DNA from: JAZIHH01 sp036678685
Lineage (GTDB): Bacteria; Bacillota; UBA4882; UBA10575
DNA length: 64,000 bases
NCBI GenBank assembly: GCA_036678685.1
Contig: JAZIHH010000027.1
Coordinates: forward strand, 186,001 to 250,000
Direction of reading: 5' to 3'
The notes below the pieces were generated by a model that saw only the letters and a program-made list of their open reading frames with translations, was not told where the DNA came from and ran no database searches. A program made the translations under genes and the position numbers. Positions within the stretch are counted from its first letter, which is position 1. Every line of letters starts with the position of its first letter. Shown one piece after another: positions 23,436 through 31,760 of the stretch.

Positions 23436-26400
23436 ATGCCTATGATAAATCCTATTGAATTGGCCCGGGAGGTCGAGAATTCTTATTTGAGGTACCTCGA
23501 GACCAGTTTCTATTTTCGTGATCTGGGGCTGTATCGGTCATTCAAAGAAGCTTTAGCCTCGGGCCGCCTGGTTAAAGGCCCATATCTTGAAGGTACCCCT
23601 CTTTACAAACAGGGAAAAACCTTTAGAGAAGTCTCTATGGAAATTCTTGGGTTTCTTCCGGACGAAGGCTTTTTAAAGGCGCTTGAAGGGGGAAGGCCTC
23701 TATATCAACACCAAGAAGCGGCCATCAGAAAAACGACTGCCGGAATGAATGTGGTGGTGACTACAGGAACAGGGAGCGGAAAGACCGAGTCGTTCCTTTA
23801 TCCAATCCTTCTCCATCTCTACAAAGAATACAGGGAAGGGACCCTTGGCCCCGGGGTAAGGGCGCTTATTCTATATCCGATGAATGCCCTGGCCAACGAT
23901 CAGAGGGAAAGATTGGGAGATATTAGTGCCAAACTACAGGAGTACAATTCAGACTTTAATTTTACCTTTGGTCAGTATATTGGAGAAACCCCGGAAAATG
24001 AAAGAGACACCGAGAGGAATGCCGAAGAGCATCTCCGGAATCGTTTCCCCGGAGAATTGGTTCTCCGTTCGGAAATGAGAGAGACACCGCCCCATATATT
24101 ATTGACCAACTATTCGATGTTAGAGTATTTGCTGATAAGACCTTTTGACAGCCCGCTTTTTGATAATGGCATGGCAAAATGGTGGACTTTTATTGTCTTG
24201 GACGAAGCGCACCAGTACCGTGGAGCCAAAGGGATTGAAATGGGCATGTTGCTCCGGCGGCTAAAACAGAGATTGCGTGAAGGCGGCAGAACTGAACCAT
24301 TTATCTCCATCGCTACCAGCGCAACGTTGACAAATGCTGAAGAGGAGAAAGGTATAGTAGCGCTTTTTGCTTCAGAATTATTTGGCGAACCTTTTGGGGA
24401 GGAAAGTGTTGTTTTTGGGATAACGGAAGAGGTGTTACCCGGTGGGAATTATGAATTGCAGGTAGAAGATTATGAGAAATTGCTTTCCGCCATTAACTCC
24501 GGATCTCAAGATCTGCTCAGTGGTTACAGTGCATTCTACGATGAAGCAATGGGCGGAGATATTAAAAAGGTCGCAGGCAATATTTTAAAAAATGACTTAA
24601 GAGCGACCCAGTTAAGGCAGATAGCAACAGAACATGTTATGGACTTTGTAGAGATTGGCAAGAGAATATTTCCCGATTTGGATGAGGATTCTCGTATTAA
24701 CGCTCTATCATTGTTAGTTGAATTGTTAATGAAAGCCAGGGATCCGGTTACCGGAAGACCTTTGTTATCAGCCCGTTATCACTTTTTCATTCGTTCCTTG
24801 GAAGGAGCGTATCTTTCTTTATATCCTGTAAATAAGGTCTCTCTTGATCGTTTCGGAAACCCCGATGAGGGTAAGCTTTTTGAGGTTGCTCTTTGCCGGG
24901 AATGCGGTCAACATTATTTAGTTGGGCAAATCAGAGAAAATCGATTGGAAGAAGCAATACGCGACCCTGGTGGACTTGAGTATGGTGTCACTTTTTTCCG
25001 TCCGTTAAGCGTTGAAGAGATTAAAGACCTAAAACTTTTTGGTGTAGGAAAAGATGACAGCGAAGATATTGGTGATGTAGATGAGGACTCTCGCGCCCCA
25101 AAAAATATATATCAACTATGCGTAATATGCGGTTATCTGGAATTAATAGAACCCGGGAAGGTTGAAATATCAAGACCGGCAATGCCCTGTGGTCACCAAG
25201 ACTATATTTACCTTGAAGAGCAAAAGAATTTGGAAGATAAAGATAAAGATAGACCCGACCAGATTCCCCAATGCAGTTTTTGTCAGTATCGGGGTCCGAA
25301 CCCTGTCCGAGAAATAACACACGGGACTGATGGGCCGCATGTGGTTATTTCCACAGAGTTATATAAGCGTATTTATGACCGGTTGCCACCGGAATATCGG
25401 AAAATATTGGCATTTACTGATAGCCGTCAGGAGGCTGCTTTTTTCGCCTGGTATCTTGATAACTCCTACCAAGAAATTCTCAGCCGGAACTTAATGTATA
25501 AGACTATTAGCAAGTTAAGTGTTCACAGTACCCAGGGAGTAAGCCTCAGGGAAATTGCCGACGGGATAGAAGTGCTGTATAGCAAGAAATCATTATTTCC
25601 TCCGTGGATGGGTCAGTTGGAGCGCAAGAAAAAACTCTGGTTATATCTTTATCGTGAGTTTCTCACCGACGAAAAACGGATCTCTCTTGAAGGTGTTGGC
25701 CTTATCAAGTGGTTCTTAATATGGCCTGATAGTTTTTCGGTTCCTGATGCCCTACATAAATTCCCTTGGGATCTTAATAAAGAGGAAGCAGAAAATCTAC
25801 TTTTTATTCTTCTGGATTTTATGCGTACCGACAAGGCAGTTGAGCTTAGGGCAGGGGCAGGAGTTAGTCTTTCTTGGCGTGATCTTAATCTTCAGGCGAA
25901 TCAGAAAAGTGTGGTTTACTCGGAGGCAGGGTATCTCAGAAGAGAAACGCGGCAAAACTTGCGTCTTTGGAACGGTCTCCAAGGGAGACGGGCGCAATAT
26001 TTAATTAAACTTTTGAGATCGAAAGGGTTCGGCATAGAAAAAGCAAAAGAAGAAGCAAAAAGGATTCTTGCGGTCATCTGGGACGCGATTCGCGGTATTG
26101 AGTCTGAAGATCCGTATACGATTTGTTGCTTCATAGGCGATAGGTGCAGATTAAACCCCGACTGGTGGCGGGCTTCAGCGCTGGGACCCGATGATACCGT
26201 TTATGTCTGTGATACTTGTGGCCGGATACAGGCGGTATCGGTTTGGGGGCTATGTGCAAGACACCGGTGCCCGGGAAAAGTCTCTTCGGTTAAGGTCAAG
26301 GATTTGGACCCCGACCATTATAACCGGCTGTACCGCAGTGATTTACCAGGGTTTATGCGTGTGGAAGAACATACTGCGCAAATTAATTATAAAAAAGGAC

Positions 26401-27917
26401 GTGAGTTTCAAAGAGATTTTAAATCCGGTAAGATTCATGTCCTGAGTTGTTCGACCACTTTTGAGTTGGGTGTAGATTTAGGGGATTTGAATATTGTTTT
26501 CTTAAGGAATGTGCCGCCGGAATCCTTTAATTATACGCAGAGGGTCGGACGTGCCGGCAGAAGAACCGGCATCCCGGGCTTTGCTCTCACTTATTGCCGG
26601 AAAAGCCCTCATGATTTTTATCATTTTAGTGAACCCCAGCGGATGCTCCAAGGAAAAATCAGGGCGCCGGTTTTACGTATAAGTAATGAAAAGATTATAA
26701 CCAGGCATATGGCAGCCACAATGTTCTCATACTATTTCCGGAGTAAGCGGGAGAGATTTGGCAGTTTGAAGGATTTTATTGATGATTTTACCAATCCATC
26801 TGCGGTTGCTGATTTCAAAAATTATTTATTGGAAAAGCGAGAACAGCATGAAAAAATCTTAAAAAAGATTATTCCCAAGGAAATGTGGGCAAGGATGGGG
26901 CTTGAAGATGAAACCTGGATTGAAAAGATTGCAGGGGAAGAGAGCCGTTTGCGATTGGCAGAGCTGGAAGCGGCCGCTGATTTTCAAAGTGTTGTCCGAA
27001 TCAAACAAAAAGCTATGAAAGGAGAAGATTTTAAAAAAGCGCAGTGGGCGAAGGATAGACAAGACACCATTAGTGATGAAAGAATCCTTGCTTTTCTTTC
27101 GCGAAAGGCAATTATACCTAAGTACGGTTTCCCTGTTGACGTTGTTGAACTTGACACCCACGATATTCAGAAGACTGCCGAATCCCATCAGGTAACTTTA
27201 GTAAGGGATTTATCACTGGCTGTTTCGGAATTTGCCCCAACCAGCCGGTTAGTGGCCAATAAGAAAGAATGGGTATCCTACGCTATAAAACGGGTGCCGG
27301 AAAGAGAATGGGAACGGTGGTATTATTGCCTCGAACATAATAGATTCATTAAAGAAGAACGTGAAGAAGGCAGACTGGGAAAATGCTGTGACAGAAAGAG
27401 GAAATTTATTATTCCCCGTTTTGGTTTTGTGACTAATCAGGAAAACGCCCAGGAACCAAAAGGTCGGCCCAGCAGACTCTTTTCGTCAAGACCTTACTTT
27501 GTTGGTTTAAAAGGCACGGAACCGGAGGAACTTGATTTTGGCGCCGTAGTGGTTGCCAAGGCGGCAATGGGGCAGATGGTAGTGATCTGTGAAGGGCGCA
27601 GAGGCAGAGGTTTTTATATCTGTACTTCTTGTGGCGCAGGTTTTTGTTCCCGTCAGCAAACCCATGATGATCCATTTGGGGAGAAGTGCCACGGTAAACT
27701 TGAACTATTCTCGTTGGGGCATGAATTTGTCACGGATGTTTTGGGCCTTCGGTTTACACTCCCCACCGCCATACTGGCAGCAGAACCAATAGATCAATTT
27801 TGGTTTTACTATTCGTTGGGTACCGCCTTAGTTGAAGGGACATCAGAAATATTGGAGATCCCTTCAACTGATTTGAATGTTACTGTGAAGGATGATACCA
27901 TGCATGATGCTTATTAA
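23436..27917 (+). CDS. Large DEAD/DEAH-box helicase with (truncated) DUF1998 region, DruE/DrmA-like class
   Basis: A superfamily 2 helicase of 1,493 residues. Walker A is GTGSGKT with K116, the DEAH box is D256-EAH in VLDEAHQYRG, and the SAT motif is IATSATLTN. Motifs V and VI lie near residue 1010 (STTFELGVDLGDL) and at Q1035 (QRVGRAGRR). Several Cys pairs (CRECG, CVICG, CSFC, CDTCG, CTSCG) suggest zinc-binding inserts. The C-terminal part leads into DUF1998, but TAA at 27915-27917 stops translation before its end; the same frame then continues with the missing 81 residues. Helicases of this class are core components of Druantia, DISARM and related anti-phage systems. The ATG is preceded by GAGGTGGTGATG. 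Whether the truncated protein is active is unknown. Confidence 0.85.
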   Translation: MPMINPIELAREVENSYLRYLETSFYFRDLGLYRSFKEALASGRLVKGPYLEGTPLYKQGKTFREVSMEILGFLPDEGFLKALEGGRPLYQHQEAAIRKTTAGMNVVVTTGTGSGKTESFLYPILLHLYKEYREGTLGPGVRALILYPMNALANDQRERLGDISAKLQEYNSDFNFTFGQYIGETPENERDTERNAEEHLRNRFPGELVLRSEMRETPPHILLTNYSMLEYLLIRPFDSPLFDNGMAKWWTFIVLDEAHQYRGAKGIEMGMLLRRLKQRLREGGRTEPFISIATSATLTNAEEEKGIVALFASELFGEPFGEESVVFGITEEVLPGGNYELQVEDYEKLLSAINSGSQDLLSGYSAFYDEAMGGDIKKVAGNILKNDLRATQLRQIATEHVMDFVEIGKRIFPDLDEDSRINALSLLVELLMKARDPVTGRPLLSARYHFFIRSLEGAYLSLYPVNKVSLDRFGNPDEGKLFEVALCRECGQHYLVGQIRENRLEEAIRDPGGLEYGVTFFRPLSVEEIKDLKLFGVGKDDSEDIGDVDEDSRAPKNIYQLCVICGYLELIEPGKVEISRPAMPCGHQDYIYLEEQKNLEDKDKDRPDQIPQCSFCQYRGPNPVREITHGTDGPHVVISTELYKRIYDRLPPEYRKILAFTDSRQEAAFFAWYLDNSYQEILSRNLMYKTISKLSVHSTQGVSLREIADGIEVLYSKKSLFPPWMGQLERKKKLWLYLYREFLTDEKRISLEGVGLIKWFLIWPDSFSVPDALHKFPWDLNKEEAENLLFILLDFMRTDKAVELRAGAGVSLSWRDLNLQANQKSVVYSEAGYLRRETRQNLRLWNGLQGRRAQYLIKLLRSKGFGIEKAKEEAKRILAVIWDAIRGIESEDPYTICCFIGDRCRLNPDWWRASALGPDDTVYVCDTCGRIQAVSVWGLCARHRCPGKVSSVKVKDLDPDHYNRLYRSDLPGFMRVEEHTAQINYKKGREFQRDFKSGKIHVLSCSTTFELGVDLGDLNIVFLRNVPPESFNYTQRVGRAGRRTGIPGFALTYCRKSPHDFYHFSEPQRMLQGKIRAPVLRISNEKIITRHMAATMFSYYFRSKRERFGSLKDFIDDFTNPSAVADFKNYLLEKREQHEKILKKIIPKEMWARMGLEDETWIEKIAGEESRLRLAELEAAADFQSVVRIKQKAMKGEDFKKAQWAKDRQDTISDERILAFLSRKAIIPKYGFPVDVVELDTHDIQKTAESHQVTLVRDLSLAVSEFAPTSRLVANKKEWVSYAIKRVPEREWERWYYCLEHNRFIKEEREEGRLGKCCDRKRKFIIPRFGFVTNQENAQEPKGRPSRLFSSRPYFVGLKGTEPEELDFGAVVVAKAAMGQMVVICEGRRGRGFYICTSCGAGFCSRQQTHDDPFGEKCHGKLELFSLGHEFVTDVLGLRFTLPTAILAAEPIDQFWFYYSLGTALVEGTSEILEIPSTDLNVTVKDDTMHDAY

Positions 27918-28163
27918 ATAATTCTTTATGACGCCGTTCCGGGAGGCGCGGGATTGGTGGCCAGGCTTGAAGAAAAACATGTATTACTGGAGGCAATAAA
28001 AGCCGGCTATAACCGGGTTGTTGGCAAATGCGGCTGCGGAGAAGATACTAGTTGCTATGGATGCTTACGCAGTTACCGGAATCAATTTGCCCATCAAAAA
28101 ATGCAGCGTGGACCAGTTAAAGAGTATTTGGCTGCTGTATTGGCAGTGATGGAAGAAGAGTAA
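27918..28163 (+). pseudogene. In-frame continuation of the helicase: C-terminal end of DUF1998 after a stop codon
   Basis: Directly after the TAA the same frame reads LYDAVPGGAGLVARLEE, then CGCGEDTSCYGCLRSYRNQF and a final helix. These are the hallmark end of DUF1998: a Gly-rich PGGAG loop and a Cys cluster before YRNQ. Reading through would give a 1,575-residue protein of normal domain content. A GTG at 27954 could start a separate 69-residue product, but no ribosome binding site is clear. The simplest view is a nonsense change (GAA, CAA or AAA to TAA) or a sequencing error. Confidence 0.75.
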
Positions 28164-28381
28164 TGAAATTGTTGTCGATCCCCGGTAATATGAAAACCTC
28201 GTTTTTGTTTATTTATGAAGATTTGAAACAGTTGCCCTGGCAAGGACCCATCGTAGGCAAATTATTGTTTTGGAAAAGGCATTCCCTACGTCCACGAGGC
28301 TTGGGCTTTTTTTGTCTCAACTATGATTTGGTAAAGGTAATGGCGGCTGAACTGAAAAGATATTCAGAATACCAAAACTAG
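28163..28381 (+). pseudogene. Short frame ending in a remnant of a WYL-regulator 3' end
   Basis: A 72-codon frame that starts in a TAATG overlap with the helicase tail. Its first 50 residues match nothing recognised. Its last residues, VMAAELKRYSEYQN, correspond to TMAAGLKRYSEINK near the C-terminus of the WYL regulator, and the matching extends to the DNA (TTGAAAAG-x-TATTCAGA). It is followed, as in the real WYL gene, by the promoter-operator block. It is best read as the scar of a second or former WYL gene copy at the right border of the two-gene module, not as a functional gene. Confidence 0.5.
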
Positions 28382-28430
28382 ATGGCCAGAGAATGACAGG
28401 CAAAAATTTGGGCGTAAAACTTTCATGAAA

Positions 28431-28480
28431 GAACTTCTGTTCGGTGACATAAGATGTCATCACAATATGGTAAAATTTAT
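28431..28480 (+). promoter_or_regulatory. Promoter-operator block copy 2 (cas operon promoter)
   Basis: The inverted repeat TGACATAAGATGTCA (28445-28459) is perfect and is followed by the extended -10 TGGTAAAAT (28468-28476), 45 bases before the cas3 ATG. It is homologous to the block at 20921. The arrangement predicts that the WYL protein binds here and controls the cas operon. Confidence 0.7.
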
Positions 28481-28521
28481 GTGAAAAGCGTTGCAATTTT
28501 TTACGAAAGGGCTGTCAACAA

Positions 28522-31029
28522 ATGAGCCAAAATCATGACGGTTATATTCGTAAAGATTACTTAAACGCTTGTCCTGATTTCATTGCCCATCGTCGAGAAA
28601 AGGACGGTGAAATGCAAAGCCTATGGGACCATCTATTGGAAACTTCACATTTATCTGCTGCATTTGCCGGGAAAATCGGTCTGCAAAGGCACGGTGAATT
28701 ATTGGGCCTCTTGCATGATCTGGGAAAAGCAAACGCCGAATTTGACCGGTATATCCGGTCGGCTACCGGGCTGATTGATCCGGATGAAGATGATTACGTG
28801 GATGCGGAAGAACAAAAAGGGAAAATTGACCATTCAAGCGCCGGTGCACAGATTATATATAACGCGCTTTCAAAGAAAGATAAGGGAAATTTGGCTGCAG
28901 AAATTTTATCCTTGGTAATCGCCTCACATCATTCAGGGTTGATAGATTGTTTGACTCCGGACGGGTTCGATAATCTCTCCCGGAGAATGAGCAAATCTGA
29001 TGAGAAAACAAAAACCACAGAATCCTATGGGAATTTAGTTGAACCCCTGAAACGAAAAGCAGAAGAAATTCTGGCTGATGACCGCATCATTGGACAAATA
29101 AACCAAACGCTCAAGTCATTAAAAGAAAAGAACGATTCCCAAGAGACTTTTATGTTCAAAACAGGATTACTAGTCAGATATCTTTTTAGTTGCCTCATCG
29201 ACGCAGACAGGATAAATACGGCGGATTTTGAAATCCCCAAGCAAGCCAAAGAGAGAAATTTGGGCGCTGCTCAAAACTGGGATCTGTTAATTGAAAAGCT
29301 AGAACAACATCTAAGTAAATTTACCTGTAGGAATCATGTTGATCTTATCCGCAGCGAGGTCTCCGATGAATGTCTGAGGTATGCTAAAAAACCAAAAGGT
29401 CTTTATCAATTAACAGTCCCGACAGGCGGTGGAAAAACCCTTTCCAGCCTGCGCTTTGCCTTGAACCATGCCCGGGAACACGGCATGGACAGAATTATCT
29501 ATGTCCTTCCGTACACTTCAATTATTGACCAAAACGCCGATACGGTCAGGAAAATTCTTGAGGATAAAACGGATGACGAAAACTACGCCACTAATATTGT
29601 CTTGGAGCACCACTCAAACTTGACCCCGGAAAAAGAAACCAGCCGCCAAAAGTTGTTGGCAGAAAACTGGGACGCCCCGGTGGTTTTCACCACTATGGTT
29701 CAGTTTTTAGAAGCCCTGTTTGGTGCCGGGACGAGAAACGCCCGGAGAATGCATCAGTTGGCCAGGGCGGTGCTTATCTTTGATGAGATACAAACTCTGC
29801 CTGTTAAATGTGTCCATCTATTTAATATCGCTGTTCGATTTTTGATACAAAATTGTGGTTCAACAGTGGTTCTTTGTACGGCGACCCAGCCTTTGCTGGA
29901 CAAGGTGGAACCGATTTTCAGAGCTCTGCAAATCACTTCTGATCAACAAATGGCCCCGGATATAAAGAGGTTATTTAGAGAGTTGAAACGGGTTGAAGTT
30001 TACGACCGGCGTAAACCCGGCGGTTGGACTGCTGAAGAGGTGGCCGATTTAGCAAAAAAGGAATTGGATGAAACCGGAAGCGTTTTGGTGATTGTCAATA
30101 CGAAAAAAGCCGCAGTCGATCTATTTCAAATGTTGAAAAACAATGTCAAAGCGAAGGCCTATCACCTCAGCACTAATATGTGTCCGGCCCACCGTATGGA
30201 AGTCTTAGAAAGCGTTAAGAAATGTTTGTCAGATAAAAAACCGGTCATTTGTGTAAGTACCCAGCTTATTGAAGCCGGGGTTGACATTGATTTTGGCAGT
30301 GTCATTCGTTACCTGGCAGGGCTTGACTCCATCGCCCAAGCTGCCGGCCGTTGTAACCGTAACGGGTTAAGGCCCCGGCCGGGACGGGTTTTTATTATCA
30401 ATCCAAAAGAAGAAAATTTGGGAAAGCTGCAAGATATCAAGATTGGCCGGGATATAGCAGAACGCGTACTTAATGACTTTTTGTCGGCTCCGGAGGAGTT
30501 TGACAGGGATATCTTAGGCCCCAAAGCCATGGAACGTTACTATCACTATTATTTTTACGCACGAAAGGAGGAGATGTCCTATAAAGTAGGTGCAAATTCG
30601 GGAATTGGCAGAGAGGATGATTTATTTGAGCTTTTTTCTACCAATAGGCTATCGGTTGCTGCTTACCAAAGAGTAAATCAATCTCAACCCTCAATTTTAC
30701 TGCGACAATCCTTCATGTCGGCCTCCAAAGAGTTTCAGGTGATAGATTCGCCCACTCACGGTATTGTTGTCCCATATAAAGAGGGACTAGAAATTATCAG
30801 CCAGCTTTGTGCGGCCAAAAACTTGGAAAAGCAATATCAATTATTAAAAAAAGCGCAAAGATATTCAGTTAATATATTCTCCCATCTATTCGATGAATTG
30901 CTGCAAAAGAAAGCCATTCACGAGGTGCAGGAGGGAACAGGAGTTTTTTATCTGGACAAGCGGTACTACACCGTTGAATACGGCCTAAGTACAGAACCGG
31001 CCGGGGAGATGGATATTTTAACCGTTTAG
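28522..31029 (+). CDS. cas3: CRISPR-associated nuclease-helicase Cas3 (type I-C)
   Basis: An 835-residue protein with both activities that destroy the target. The N-terminal HD nuclease has H37, the H65-D66 doublet in GLLHDLGKANAEF, and the later histidines in ASHHSGL. The superfamily 2 helicase has Walker A TGGGKT with K305, the DEIQ box at D421-Q424 (the DExx variant of I-C Cas3), and QAAGRCNRNG as motif VI. Cas3 is recruited by Cascade on R-loop formation and degrades the displaced strand. It is the first gene of the operon behind the WYL-type promoter block. The length is normal for I-C and no motif is damaged. Confidence 0.96.
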   Translation: MSQNHDGYIRKDYLNACPDFIAHRREKDGEMQSLWDHLLETSHLSAAFAGKIGLQRHGELLGLLHDLGKANAEFDRYIRSATGLIDPDEDDYVDAEEQKGKIDHSSAGAQIIYNALSKKDKGNLAAEILSLVIASHHSGLIDCLTPDGFDNLSRRMSKSDEKTKTTESYGNLVEPLKRKAEEILADDRIIGQINQTLKSLKEKNDSQETFMFKTGLLVRYLFSCLIDADRINTADFEIPKQAKERNLGAAQNWDLLIEKLEQHLSKFTCRNHVDLIRSEVSDECLRYAKKPKGLYQLTVPTGGGKTLSSLRFALNHAREHGMDRIIYVLPYTSIIDQNADTVRKILEDKTDDENYATNIVLEHHSNLTPEKETSRQKLLAENWDAPVVFTTMVQFLEALFGAGTRNARRMHQLARAVLIFDEIQTLPVKCVHLFNIAVRFLIQNCGSTVVLCTATQPLLDKVEPIFRALQITSDQQMAPDIKRLFRELKRVEVYDRRKPGGWTAEEVADLAKKELDETGSVLVIVNTKKAAVDLFQMLKNNVKAKAYHLSTNMCPAHRMEVLESVKKCLSDKKPVICVSTQLIEAGVDIDFGSVIRYLAGLDSIAQAAGRCNRNGLRPRPGRVFIINPKEENLGKLQDIKIGRDIAERVLNDFLSAPEEFDRDILGPKAMERYYHYYFYARKEEMSYKVGANSGIGREDDLFELFSTNRLSVAAYQRVNQSQPSILLRQSFMSASKEFQVIDSPTHGIVVPYKEGLEIISQLCAAKNLEKQYQLLKKAQRYSVNIFSHLFDELLQKKAIHEVQEGTGVFYLDKRYYTVEYGLSTEPAGEMDILTV

Positions 31030-31040
31030 GGAGGTGTATT

Positions 31041-31760
31041 ATGGAAAACAGAGTGGAATTTAAGGTCTACGGCAAGTATGCCCTATTTACCGATCCTCTA
31101 ACCAAGATTGGGGGAGAAAAATGCTCTTATCAAATCCCAACCTACCAGGCTTTAAAAGGAATTTTGGAGTCGGTTTACTGGAAACCGACAATTGTTTGGT
31201 ATATCGACAAGGTCAGAATAATGAAACCGATTAGAACCCAAACGCGAAGTGCGAAACCGATTAACTATAGCGGAGGCCATTTCTTGTCGATCTATACCTA
31301 CCTGGTGGATGTGGAGTATCAGGTCCAAGCACATTTTGAATGGAATTTAAACCGGGAGGATCTTGCCCAAGACCGGAATGAAAACAAGCACTATTTTGTC
31401 GCCAAACGTATGATTGAGCGGGGGGGAAGAAGAGATATCTTCCTGGGGGCGCGGGAATGCCAGGGTTATGTGGAACCCTGCAAGTTCGGTGAGGGCGAGG
31501 GGTTTTATGACAACTATGGCGAACTGGCTTTTGACTTGATGTTTCACGGCTTTGACTATCCCGACGAAAGCGGGAAAAATGAACTTTACGCCCGCTTTTG
31601 GCGGCCAAAAATGGTTAACGGTGTGGTGGAATTTCCCCGCCCGGAAGATTGTCAATTTCGTAAATTTGTCAGGAAAATGACGGCAAATCGAATTGAAACA
31701 TTAGGACTGGCGGAAGAAGGATTGCTGAATGGATGCTCCGGAAAGGGGGTGGGTGGATGA
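31041..31760 (+). CDS. cas5c: Type I-C Cascade subunit and crRNA endonuclease Cas5c
   Basis: A 239-residue RAMP protein of the Cas5d/c subtype, which in type I-C replaces Cas6 and cuts the repeat RNA. The N-terminus EFKVYGKYALFTDPLTKIGGEKCSYQIPTYQALKGILESVYWKPTIVW (in parts) is diagnostic of the subtype, with the K and Y residues of the loop implicated in cleavage. YVEPCKFGEGEGFYDNYGELAFDLMFHGFDYP follows. An AGGGAGGTG ribosome binding site precedes the ATG. The stop overlaps the cas8c start. Confidence 0.94.
   Translation: MENRVEFKVYGKYALFTDPLTKIGGEKCSYQIPTYQALKGILESVYWKPTIVWYIDKVRIMKPIRTQTRSAKPINYSGGHFLSIYTYLVDVEYQVQAHFEWNLNREDLAQDRNENKHYFVAKRMIERGGRRDIFLGARECQGYVEPCKFGEGEGFYDNYGELAFDLMFHGFDYPDESGKNELYARFWRPKMVNGVVEFPRPEDCQFRKFVRKMTANRIETLGLAEEGLLNGCSGKGVGG

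Noticed and set aside
27915..27917. Recoded stop in the helicase gene (for example selenocysteine)
   Set aside because: The codon is TAA, not TGA, and no recoding hairpin follows; nonsense change or sequence error is simpler.
28163..28381. A third gene of the helicase module
   Set aside because: Its end matches the WYL regulator tail and the rest has no recognisable domain, so it is better explained as a recombination scar.
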